This document shows, in pieces, positions 24,345-32,108 of a stretch of 48,706 bases of DNA (positions within the stretch are counted from its first letter, which is position 1; every line of letters starts with the position of its first letter). The notes beneath the pieces are model-generated. The model was not told the DNA's origin. It saw nothing but the letters and a program-made list of their open reading frames with translations, and did not search any database. This DNA comes from Paraburkholderia caledonica NBRC 102488 (GTDB lineage Bacteria > Pseudomonadota > Gammaproteobacteria > Burkholderiales > Burkholderiaceae), in contig NZ_BAYE01000034.1 of NCBI RefSeq assembly GCF_000685095.1, positions 1 through 48,706 of the forward strand, read 5' to 3'. The position numbers and the translations under genes were made by a program.

Positions 24345-25616
24345 ATGTGGGCACTCGCTCTAGGCGCCGGATTTCTCGGCTTGGGTGTACCGGTGGCCAT
24401 TTGCATCGGCATTGCCGCGACGATTGCATTGACGCTGAATGGAACCCCGCTACTGGTCATTCCGCAGCAGCTGTTTGCGAACCTGAACAATGTCAGCCTG
24501 CTGGCCATCCCGTTCTTCATGTTGACAGGCGCCATCATGGATGCGGGCGGCGTCTCGCGCCGGATCATCGACTTTTCGCAGGCGCTTGTCGGGTTTATGC
24601 GCGGCGGCATCGGGCAGGTGACGATCGTTGCCAGCATGTTCTTCGCCGACCTCTCCGGTTCGGCGACTGCGGACACCGCGGCGATCGGCTCTGTCATGAT
24701 TCCGGGGATGGTCAAGCAGGGCTATTCACGCGCGTTCGCAGTGGCGTTGCAGTCGGCAGCGGGCTCGCTCGGACTACTGTCGCCCGTGTCGATGAGCATG
24801 CTGGTGTATGCGTACACCGCCAATGTCTCGGTCGGAACGATGTTTGTCGCGGGCATCGTGCCGATGCTGCTGGTGGTCGTTTCCTTCATGCTCGTGAACT
24901 ACCTGACTGCCGTGCGCCAGAACTACACGGCGGTCGAAGCGTTTTCCGCCGCACGGCTGTGGGCCACTTTCAGACAGGCGATTCTGGCACTGCTGACTCC
25001 TGTGATCATTCTGGGCGGCATTCTCGGCGGCGTCTTCACGCCAGTTGAGGCAGGCGTCGTCGCGGCGGTCTACGTGACGCTGGTGAGCGCCTTCGTCTTC
25101 AAGTCGCTCAAGCTGTCGCACTTCAGGGAAATTCTCACGCGCACGGCCATCAATACCACGCGAGTATCGTTTCTTCTCGGGCTCGCGTTCGTGCTCGGCC
25201 GCTATCTGATCGAGGCGCAAATCCCGTTGCACGTCGCCAACAGCTTCCTGGCCGTGACGACGAGTGCGTTCGTGTTGCTGATCCTGATCAATCTCTTCCT
25301 TCTGGCAGCTCACACGGTGCTGGAAACGATCTCGAGTATCGCGGTGGTGATCCCTGTGTTTCTGCCGCTCGTCGTGCAGATGCATATCGACCCAGTGGTG
25401 TTCGGCGTCATCGTACTGATCAACTCGGCCATCGGCATCAACCTGCCACCGATCGGCTTTTGCCTCTTTACGGCTGCATCGATCGGCGGCGTGTCCGTCG
25501 AAAAAGCGACTCGGGCGATCCTGCCGTTCATCTTCGCGCTGGCGATCGACCTGCTGCTGATCATTGTCTTCCCGCATATCCCACGCTTCCTGCCGAACCT
25601 GCTGGCAATCAAATAA
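24345..25616 (+). CDS. dctM: TRAP transporter large permease (DctM family)
   Basis: This 423-residue protein has about 12 membrane segments and family landmarks Ile-Pro-Phe-Phe-Met-Leu-Thr-Gly-Ala-Ile-Met, Asp-Leu-Ser-Gly-Ser-Ala-Thr-Ala-Asp-Thr-Ala-Ala-Ile-Gly, Phe-Thr-Pro-Val-Glu-Ala-Gly-Val and Ile-Gly-Ile-Asn-Leu-Pro-Pro-Ile-Gly-Phe-Cys-Leu-Phe. It carries out sodium-coupled uptake of the receptor-delivered acid in the inner membrane. It is complete and in operon with dctP and dctQ. Confidence 0.93.
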   Translation: MWALALGAGFLGLGVPVAICIGIAATIALTLNGTPLLVIPQQLFANLNNVSLLAIPFFMLTGAIMDAGGVSRRIIDFSQALVGFMRGGIGQVTIVASMFFADLSGSATADTAAIGSVMIPGMVKQGYSRAFAVALQSAAGSLGLLSPVSMSMLVYAYTANVSVGTMFVAGIVPMLLVVVSFMLVNYLTAVRQNYTAVEAFSAARLWATFRQAILALLTPVIILGGILGGVFTPVEAGVVAAVYVTLVSAFVFKSLKLSHFREILTRTAINTTRVSFLLGLAFVLGRYLIEAQIPLHVANSFLAVTTSAFVLLILINLFLLAAHTVLETISSIAVVIPVFLPLVVQMHIDPVVFGVIVLINSAIGINLPPIGFCLFTAASIGGVSVEKATRAILPFIFALAIDLLLIIVFPHIPRFLPNLLAIK

Positions 25617-25723
25617 CACGAGGACGATGGGCCGCCGGCTGCACGCGCCTGGCCCAATCTCAAGGACTCCGTGCGGCGACTGTTCGCACGCAACGAAGCG
25701 ATCGAATTACCGAGAGGCTCATC

Positions 25724-26560
25724 ATGAACACGGCTCACACCGAAAAACGAAGCGGCGCGGCGCCGGTCCCGCTGGGGGTATGCGAGGACCTGCAGTACCT
25801 TAAGCTGGAAAAACCCGCCGAGCTCGTCTGGTTGATCACGTTGAATCATCACGACAAGCGCAATGCGCTGTCTGTGGCGCTGCTGGCGGAACTGGCGCGC
25901 GTGCTCGCGGCAGCCGAAGTCAGCGACGACGTTAGGGCTGTCGTGCTCACCGGCGGTGAGCGCTTCTTCAGCGCGGGGGCCGATATTGCCGACATGGCGG
26001 CGCGTGGGGTCGCAGCGTATGCGGACCCGGTGCGCCTCGCGAGCTGGAAGGCGATCGAAATGTTTCCGAAGCCGCTGATCGCGGCAGTCAACGGTTTCGC
26101 CATCGGCGGTGGCCACGAGCTGGTGATGCTGGCCGATATCGTCGTCGCGGCGGACGACGCGGCCTTCTCGCAGCGAGAAATCGTGATCGGCGCGCTCCCG
26201 GGCGATGGCGCCACGCAGCGCCTGCCGCGGGTGCTCGGCAAGCCACTGGCGATGAAACTTGTGCTTACCGGCGAGCCGCTGACGGCAGCCGAGGCCGAGC
26301 GCCACGGACTGGTGACCGAGGTCGTCACGCCGGCTCGCAGCATCGCGCGTGCTATCGAGATCGCATCGCTGATCGCCGCCCGCGCGCCGCTCGCGGTCCG
26401 ACTGGCCAAGCGCGCGGTGCTCGATTCGTTCGAGACCAGCCTTCAAGGAGGCCTGGAGCGCGAGCATCAGGTCAATCTCGACGTGTTCAAGACCGAGGAT
26501 CGCGCCGAAGGCCACCGCGCATTCGTTGAAAAGCGGCCGCCGCACTTCAAGGGCCGCTGA
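25724..26560 (+). CDS. Enoyl-CoA hydratase/isomerase family protein (TRAP operon)
   Basis: This 278-residue crotonase-fold protein has Asp-Lys-Arg-Asn-Ala-Leu-Ser, the oxyanion segments Phe-Ser-Ala-Gly-Ala-Asp-Ile and Ile-Gly-Gly-Gly-His-Glu, and two acidic catalytic positions, Glu132 and Glu152. The start at 25724 has GAGAGG 6 bases upstream. It lies 107 bp after dctM and completes the acyl-CoA route with the MaoC/ACAD/CaiB operon. Having both (S)-type (crotonase) and (R)-type (MaoC) hydratases suggests two separate hydration or epimerisation steps. Confidence 0.9.
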   Translation: MNTAHTEKRSGAAPVPLGVCEDLQYLKLEKPAELVWLITLNHHDKRNALSVALLAELARVLAAAEVSDDVRAVVLTGGERFFSAGADIADMAARGVAAYADPVRLASWKAIEMFPKPLIAAVNGFAIGGGHELVMLADIVVAADDAAFSQREIVIGALPGDGATQRLPRVLGKPLAMKLVLTGEPLTAAEAERHGLVTEVVTPARSIARAIEIASLIAARAPLAVRLAKRAVLDSFETSLQGGLEREHQVNLDVFKTEDRAEGHRAFVEKRPPHFKGR

Positions 26561-26740
26561 TCGCTGGTGCGTCGCACATGCGTCTTTTATTGGCCATTGG
26601 CAACGCTTGCCTTCAGTTCTGACCGGCAACGAGGCAGTATCCATGCCGCGGCCTTTCGAGTATTCAGGGCGACGCGGAGTTCGGCAGGGCCCCGGTGCAC
26701 CCTCGCCAGATAGCCGGACTCACGACCTAACGGAGATTGC

Positions 26741-26880
26741 ATGAACGGGCTGAACCGTATCCGCATTCTCAGCTTCAATCATTTTCTGATGGGACCGTTA
26801 GGCGTGCAGCACGTCGCCGATTGCGGGGCCGAAGTCATGTCGATCGAACCAGTTGACGGCGCATTCGAGCGGTTTGTCGC
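26741..26880 (+). pseudogene. CaiB/BaiF CoA-transferase, N-terminal remnant
   Basis: After a CGGAG ribosome-binding site the frame begins Ile-Arg-Ile-Leu-Ser-Phe-Asn-His-Phe-Leu-Met-Gly-Pro-Leu-Gly-Val-Gln, then Cys-Gly-Ala-Glu-Val and Asp-Gly-Ala-Phe-Glu-Arg. This aligns with residues 5-43 of the intact CaiB at 19480-20673. Beyond about 26880 the similarity stops, with unrelated sequence following, so more than 85 percent of the gene is gone. It was probably the last gene of the TRAP operon before a deletion removed the rest. Confidence 0.7.
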
Positions 26881-26911
26881 ATCGCCCCAATCGCTGATGA
26901 TGACAGAGCGT

Positions 26912-27139
26912 GAATTCTCCTACCGGCGATCCCGCACTCGTCCGGGCGGCCGTTTTCGATCTGCTGCATCGCGGTCGCATCCGGTCGCTCGAGTTACGCA
27001 CTGAAAGCCTGACGTTGCTAACGCGCTTCGTTGCGATACAGGCCGCATCATGAGCCGCCGCAGACCCGAATTTCAGACGCTGGATGAGACATGGCCGGGA
27101 TTCGTGAAAAATCCGCCACATCTCGGTCTAAACTGCTGA
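26912..27139 (+). pseudogene. Two short coupled frames of unknown origin, possibly transposition-gene remnants
   Basis: From about 26912 a frame encodes Asp-Pro-Ala-Leu-Val-Arg-Ala-Ala-Val-Phe-Asp-Leu-Leu-His-Arg-Gly-Arg and ends at TGA 27052. Its stop overlaps an ATG (ATGA) opening a second frame that starts Ser-Arg-Arg-Arg-Pro-Glu-Phe-Gln-Thr-Leu and ends at 27139. The coupling suggests a real two-gene operon cut on both sides. They may be remnants of a TnsA/TnsB-like pair, but this is a weak impression only and no function is assigned. Confidence 0.3.
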
Positions 27140-27230
27140 TTTGAATACGAAATCAATCGTCGGGTCGAGAAAGCGTCGCGTACGCCGCTTGCGTTCGCGT
27201 GTTGACTGGTGACGATTATTCTCAGCACGG

Positions 27231-27340
27231 TTGTACGGAAGATTCGAGGCGCAGCGCTATCGCGCCAGCGGCCTGAATCTAGTGAGCGCCGCGATTGTGG
27301 GGTGGGTTACCGTCTATATCGAGCGGGCCGTCCTTCCGCG
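27231..27340 (+). pseudogene. Tn3-family transposase, short C-terminal remnant
   Basis: The frame reads Arg-Phe-Glu-Ala-Gln-Arg-Tyr-Arg-Ala-Ser-Gly-Leu-Asn-Leu-Val, then Ala-Ala-Ile-Val and Thr-Val-Tyr-Ile-Glu-Arg-Ala-Val. This matches the conserved C-terminal end of Tn3-type TnpA (Arg-Ala-Ser-Gly-Leu-Asn-Leu, Asn-Thr-Xaa-Tyr). Only about 35 codons are recognisable; no Tn3 terminal repeat was identified. Confidence 0.6.
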
Positions 27341-27489
27341 CGACAATCAAGATACGGCGCAACAGTCGCGGAACCTCCAGCCGGTCCCGGTGCGCCATAC
27401 TGCAACTACCTGCAACTGATCGATGGACCAGAATGGAACCTGATCCGTGTGTGGTTTATGGATAAGGGCGTCATCATGCGAACTCCGGC

Positions 27490-27629
27490 CGGGTGTCAGG
27501 ATCGTTCTTGCCTCGGGATACCCGCTTCCTGCCCTGAGGGCCGAACACGGTCATCTCGACGACTTCACATTTATCCATAAGCCCTACCGGCTGGCCGACC
27601 TGGTCCGCACGCTGGGCATGGCCACGTAG
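27490..27629 (+). pseudogene. Response-regulator receiver domain, C-terminal remnant
   Basis: The frame encodes Pro-Gly-Val-Arg-Ile-Val-Leu-Ala-Ser-Gly-Tyr-Pro-Leu-Pro, then Phe-Ile-His-Lys-Pro-Tyr-Arg-Leu-Ala-Asp-Leu, ending at TAG 27627. This is the beta4-alpha5 part of a receiver domain, with the conserved Ser/Thr-Gly region and Lys-Pro. The phosphoacceptor Asp half is missing. It probably comes from a hybrid histidine kinase whose kinase core remnant lies at 28044-28195. Confidence 0.6.
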
Positions 27630-28043
27630 CCCCCGGCGGCGCTTCCGGTTCGCTGACACCGCCCGTGCTGCTGATGGTCGGGCGTCCGGATGGCAGGGAC
27701 AGAATCCGCATCGCCGATCCGATTGGCTGTTCTTGATGGCGATGCGTTCGCTAGGCGCACGGTGAGCGGGGGTCTGCCTTGATAGAATTCCATCCTCGGG
27801 CGGGTAAGTCCGTGAGCGCTGTCCCCGCTTGTGGCTGCACCAGCCACAGACCGATCATTCCAGCGGGACCTACCACACCCGGCAAATCCCAAGAGCATTT
27901 TGGATCTTCCAAGGAAAGGCATGCGACTGTCTGATTTTATCCTGCGCGATATGGCCGACATCCTGACTCAGTGGGAGGCGTTCGCCGTGACCTTACTGCC
28001 GGCGGCGGCAAGCATGGATTCCAGCGCGGACCGGAGACCGGCG

Positions 28044-28195
28044 CAGCGCAGGATGGCAGCCTCGGTCTCGGACTGTACATTTCCCGGGAGATCGCCGCAG
28101 CTCACGGCGGCACGATCGAGGTGCGATCGGACGAACAGGAGACTGTCTTCACGGTGAGCCTGCCGCGGCAGGCAGTTGCCCGACGAGAGCGGTGA
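28044..28195 (+). pseudogene. Histidine kinase ATPase domain, C-terminal remnant
   Basis: The frame encodes Leu-Gly-Leu-Gly-Leu-Tyr-Ile-Ser-Arg-Glu-Ile-Ala-Ala-Ala-His-Gly-Gly-Thr-Ile-Glu, then Thr-Val-Phe-Thr-Val-Ser-Leu-Pro, the G2 box and last strands of HATPase_c. Upstream N- and G1-box sequence is absent and the frame is closed, so it is a broken gene. Confidence 0.65.
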
Positions 28196-28349
28196 TGAGC
28201 GTGAGTCGCTGCCGGGGCCAGCCTTTCCGTGCATAGCCGTCGAATTGGTCTGACCCACGCGGGACACGATCCGGTGCAGATCCGCAGACCTCATTTATCG
28301 TCGTCCAGGCAAGGGCGCTCGTAGCGGTGTTCCCGGACAGGCAGTCCGT

Positions 28350-29327
28350 TCAGTTCGTTGGCCTTGGGTCAAGCTCGGTGACACCATCATTGTAGGGAAG
28401 CGGTGCCCATTGGTATGCGCCATGAACCTTCCTGACATGACCCAACCCCGGGGAAGGAGATGTGATCGGAGGCAACCGCAATCCCGCTAATTGCTGCTTC
28501 GCGGAGCAACTTCTCGCGGCTCATCACCGCCTGCGCCGGGACGACGTCATACGCTACCGATACATCGGGATGTTCGAACTGCACTTCCGACGAATGGATC
28601 GTATCCCCCCAAAACAACATCTTATGTCCGTCGCTTTCGACGTAGTAGACGGTGTGGCCCGGCGTGTGGCCTGAGGAGGCGACCCCTTTGATTCCTGGCA
28701 AGATCTCGCCATCAGACGTCAGGTAGTGAACGCGGTTTGCGTCGACGTAGGGGCCAACAGTTGCCCTGGATTGCTCGACTGTGCGACGGTCATCTGGTGC
28801 TTCAAGTCTGTTGCCTTTGTCGAGCCAGTAATCGACGTCTTTCTTCGAGACATACACGGTCGCGTTCGGAAAAACCATTCGGCCGCCTACCGTCAGCCCG
28901 CCGGAGTGATCGCCATGGATGTGAGTCAGAAGGATTGTATCGATTTGATCCGGGCTGAAACCCGCCGCCTTCATGCTGGAAACAAGTTTGCCGCTATCCG
29001 GACCGAAGAGTTCGCCGGCGCCCGTATCGATGAGCACCAGGTGGCTGCCCGTGTTGACTAGGTATGCATTGACCGAGATAGGAATCGGTTCCTGCTCATC
29101 GTAGCTCGCGATGATGGATTGGACTTCCTTTTTTTGCTCAGGATGTCGCCGAAGTCACGCGGTGCGACACCGTCTGACAGCGCGGTTACCTGGAACCGGC
29201 CAAGGGTGCCTCGATAGAAAGACGGTGCCTGAGAGAGCGCACTGTCGCCTCCATAAGCGCCCACCGCCGTAGCAAGTGCCGCGAAGCTTAAGCCGAGAAG
29301 ATTCGATAGGGTCTTCAAGAGTTTCAT
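28350..29327 (-). pseudogene. Secreted metallo-beta-lactamase-fold hydrolase with two frameshifts
   Basis: The start at 29327 gives a signal peptide (Leu-Ser-Phe-Ala-Ala-Leu-Ala-Thr-Ala-Val). After Asp-Ile-Leu-Ser-Lys-Lys near 29130, a seven-A run needs one more A to restore the family frame. The metal motifs then follow: Thr-His-Ile-His-Gly-Asp-His-Ser-Gly-Gly, Gly-His-Thr-Pro-Gly-His, Gly-Asp-Thr-Ile-His and Asp-His. Near 28450 a CCCCGGGG run has one base too many; in the corrected frame the protein ends His-Gly-Ala-Tyr-Gln-Trp-Ala-Pro-Leu-Pro-Tyr with a TGA at 28350-28352. Both lesions are in homopolymer runs, so sequencing error is possible. The intact enzyme would be a periplasmic lactonase/amidase-like hydrolase, last in the D-aminoacylase operon. 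Confidence 0.75.
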
Positions 29328-29424
29328 GGTTCGACTCCAGAGTAGCCTGTGAATGCCGGGGTCTCCGGCGGCGGACTTTCCCGCGCCGATTCCGCTAGTG
29401 CTGTGTTGAGGCCGCCGGGTGCGG

Positions 29425-30891
29425 TCAAGCGGTTCGTCGTCTGAGAACACGGCCTGCTCGCTGCCCCGTGTGGGCGCCGCCTGCGAACGTGACCTCGCCG
29501 TTGACGATAACGGTCTCGATGCCCGCGGACGCTTGCGCAGGATCTTCGTAGGTTGCCCGGTCACCGACCGTGGCCGCGTCGAACACGACGAGGTCGGCGT
29601 AGTTGCCGAGTTCGACCGTACCGCGCCGCTGGATGCCAAAGGTTCTCGCCGTGAGGCCCGTCATTTTCCATACGGCCGTTTCTAGCGGAAAGAGGCTGAG
29701 TTCCCGGCAATAACGGCCGAGCACACGCGAAAATGTGCCCCATAGGCGCGGGTGCGGCTTTTCACTACTCGGCAGACCGTCCGAGCCGATCATTGTTTGC
29801 TCGAACGCCAATATGCGTTGGACGTCCGACTCATCCATGCTGAAATAGATCGCGCTTGCGGGCTGCAAGCGCTTGGACGCTTCCGCAAGTGAGACGCCCC
29901 ATAATGCTGCGATATCCGCAAGTTCACGGCCGACCAACTCGGGGTGGGCTCCGCTCGATGCAATCCGCACGCGGCCCCGCAGACGCGTTTCGTCCTGATG
30001 AAGCATCGTCGAGCTCGCGTCGTAAGGGTAACAGTCGAGACCGACGCATTGGCATCTCATCGCAGCCTCGATCATCGGCAGCGTAACGAGCGACTTGCCA
30101 AAGTTCTGCTCGCGCGCCAACTTGTGATGCGAGATGATGACGGGGATGCCAAGCGTCCGCCCAATTCGCAGCGTTTCCTCAATCGATTCGACACACCGGT
30201 CGGCTTCATCCCGCATATGCGTCACGTAGATGCCACCTTTCTCGGCGAGCGGCTTGCAGACGCTGACGATTTCATCCGTCGTAGCGGCTGCTGCGGGCGG
30301 ATAGTACGTCCCAGTGGATAGCCCGACCGCACCGGCATCCATCGCTTCCGCCAATAGAGCCCGCATCGCCTGCACCTCGTCCGCGCGCGCCTCGCGATCG
30401 AGGGCATCCATCGTCGACACGCGCAACGTCGTATGTCCGACCATCGGTATGACGTTGACCGAGGCGGGTGACTGCTCGAGCGCCGTCAGATAGCTGTCGA
30501 AGCGGGCAAAGGTGGCGGCTTCGTGAAACTCACGGCTTGCAATCAGGCTGAGCGGCATCGGACGTTTCGCCCCGCTGGTCAATGGGGCCGTGCTGACGCC
30601 GCAGTTGCCCGTGACGACGCTTGTCACGCCTTGCGAGATTTTTGGCATCATCTGCGGATCCAGCAGCAGGGCGGCGTCATCGTGACTGTGCGAATCGATG
30701 AATCCAGGGGCGACGATCTTTCCCAACGCATCGATAACCCGCTCGGCGGACAGATGCGACGCATCGCCGATAAAGACCACCTCGCCGCCCGCTATTCCGA
30801 CGTCCGAATCGTATCGAGGCCGTTTTGTTCCATCGATCAGCGTTCCACCGCGGATCAAGGTATCGAGCTTGAAATCTTTTCGCTGGGTCAT
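29425..30891 (-). CDS. N-acyl-D-amino-acid deacylase (D-aminoacylase)
   Basis: This 488-residue amidohydrolase removes the acyl group from N-acyl-D-amino acids. Metal and active-site motifs are His68 and His70 in Phe-Ile-Asp-Ser-His-Ser-His-Asp-Asp, the bridging Cys97 in Thr-Gly-Asn-Cys-Gly, Tyr-Val-Thr-His-Met-Arg-Asp-Glu, Ile-Ser-His-His-Lys and Ile-Gly-Ser-Asp-Gly-Leu-Pro. All residues expected for the family are kept. The ATG at 30891 has GGAAG 8 bases upstream; GTG 30906 is the alternative. It is divergent from the LysR gene with a LysR-type box between them, and its product (free D-amino acid) is the substrate of the DadA-like oxidase nearby. Confidence 0.92.
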   Translation of the reverse strand: MTQRKDFKLDTLIRGGTLIDGTKRPRYDSDVGIAGGEVVFIGDASHLSAERVIDALGKIVAPGFIDSHSHDDAALLLDPQMMPKISQGVTSVVTGNCGVSTAPLTSGAKRPMPLSLIASREFHEAATFARFDSYLTALEQSPASVNVIPMVGHTTLRVSTMDALDREARADEVQAMRALLAEAMDAGAVGLSTGTYYPPAAAATTDEIVSVCKPLAEKGGIYVTHMRDEADRCVESIEETLRIGRTLGIPVIISHHKLAREQNFGKSLVTLPMIEAAMRCQCVGLDCYPYDASSTMLHQDETRLRGRVRIASSGAHPELVGRELADIAALWGVSLAEASKRLQPASAIYFSMDESDVQRILAFEQTMIGSDGLPSSEKPHPRLWGTFSRVLGRYCRELSLFPLETAVWKMTGLTARTFGIQRRGTVELGNYADLVVFDAATVGDRATYEDPAQASAGIETVIVNGEVTFAGGAHTGQRAGRVLRRRTA

Positions 30892-30993
30892 GCGATTCAC
30901 TTCCACGAGTGGGGGAAGGCGCTTCGGGCCTTCGTCGGTGTTAAATATTGCCGGAGATGGAAACGTCGTCTAGTGAATTTACGTAGGTTGGCC

Positions 30994-31008
30994 ATAACCG
31001 AAGTTTAT
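30994..31008. promoter_or_regulatory. LysR-type box 1 (D-aminoacylase / LysR divergent promoter)
   Basis: ATAAC-N4-GTTTAT contains a T-N11-A core, and flanking bases extend the symmetry to CCATAA-N7-TTATGG (30992-31010). It lies 103 bp before the D-aminoacylase start and 82 bp before the LysR start. Two more copies of the same 15-base pattern lie at 32015-32029 and 35324-35338. Confidence 0.55.
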
Positions 31009-31089
31009 GGGCACCGTCGCGTCTGCGCGCTTTGTCTTGCGTGGCGTAGAGTTGACGGCCAGACCAATCCGACTGATAAGGAAAACAGC

Positions 31090-31974
31090 GTGAGGCTACG
31101 TCATATCGAGGTCTTCAGCGCGATCATTTCAACCGGCTCCGCGGCGGGTGCAGCCAAACTGCTGCATATATCGCAGCCTGCCATCAGCAAGGTACTCAAG
31201 CACGCCGAGCAGTCGCTCGGATTTGCGCTGTTCATACGGGACAAGGGAAAACTGGTGCCCACGCCGGAGGCATTGAGGCTCAGAGAAGAGCTCGGCCCGC
31301 TTGAAGACCAGTTGCGGCGCATTCGACGGTTATCGGCAACGTTGGCTCACGGCGCTGTCCGCCCGTTGGCCGTCGCGGTCACGCCGGCGATCGCCTACAC
31401 CGTGTTGCCGCAGGCGGTCGCCGCGTGGTGCGAAGCGTTCCCGGACGCAAACTGTGAGCTCGCCGTCGCGCATACACGCGAAATCGAGCAGGCACTGCTG
31501 CTCGGCGAAGCGGAATTGGGGCTGACCATGCGACCGATCTCGCACCCCAACCTGATCGCGACGCCCATTCTGGATTGCCGCTTGTGCGCGATTGCGCCCG
31601 CGGGCTGGTGGCCGGAGGAATTGCTGACCTACCCCGTTCAGCCCAGTGAGCTCGCCAACACGCAACTGATCTCGATCGATGCGGACGACTACCTGGGCGC
31701 CTTGCTCGCAAGCTGGGTGGCCGACACACCGGGTGTCGTGTCGCGGGTCTCCGTCCAGACCTATCCGCTTGCGCATGCGCTCGTCGAAAACCGCGTCGGG
31801 GTCGCGCTCGTCGATTCACTAACCGCCCGATCGACAGGCAAGCGGTACAGCGTACAGACGAGGCCGGTCGCATCGGATCAGACCCTGCACGTCTATGCCG
31901 TCACTGAGCGCTCGCGGCCGCCGCTCAAGCTCGGCGAGCGCCTTTTGCAATCCCTGCGCGAAGCCGCCGGGTAA
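31090..31974 (+). CDS. LysR-family regulator of the D-amino-acid module
   Basis: This 294-residue regulator has the N-terminal HTH Arg-His-Ile-Glu-Val-Phe-Ser-Ala-Ile ... Ala-Ala-Lys-Leu-Leu-His-Ile-Ser-Gln-Pro-Ala-Ile-Ser-Lys-Val-Leu and a normal substrate-binding domain. The start is a GTG at 31090 behind AAGGAAA; the upstream frame is open but lies in the promoter. It is divergent from D-aminoacylase and adjacent to DadA. The T-N11-A boxes before D-aminoacylase, DadA and the MFS gene are its likely targets. The inducer may be a D-amino acid or N-acyl derivative (inference). Confidence 0.9.
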   Translation: MRLRHIEVFSAIISTGSAAGAAKLLHISQPAISKVLKHAEQSLGFALFIRDKGKLVPTPEALRLREELGPLEDQLRRIRRLSATLAHGAVRPLAVAVTPAIAYTVLPQAVAAWCEAFPDANCELAVAHTREIEQALLLGEAELGLTMRPISHPNLIATPILDCRLCAIAPAGWWPEELLTYPVQPSELANTQLISIDADDYLGALLASWVADTPGVVSRVSVQTYPLAHALVENRVGVALVDSLTARSTGKRYSVQTRPVASDQTLHVYAVTERSRPPLKLGERLLQSLREAAG

Positions 31975-32014
31975 CCAGCAGGGAGCCGCGGTCGAATGCA
32001 TTGGCCAGACGCCT

Positions 32015-32029
32015 ATAACCTCGGTTTAT
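32015..32029. promoter_or_regulatory. LysR-type box 2 (DadA-amidase promoter)
   Basis: ATAAC-N4-GTTTAT, with T-N11-A (T at 32016, A at 32028), lies 80 bp before the DadA start. It is one of three copies in this module. Confidence 0.55.
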
Positions 32030-32108
32030 CGCCGCGGGCTGTTTCGATATTGGACGAGATCAGCAAGGCAATCAACAATGCGTGAATAGACTTTTAACGG
32101 ACACGCAA

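Noticed and set aside
25310..26644. 444-codon open frame on the minus strand
   Set aside because: It lies opposite the enoyl-CoA hydratase and dctM, has His/Arg-rich composition and no ribosome-binding site; it is an antisense reading of real genes.
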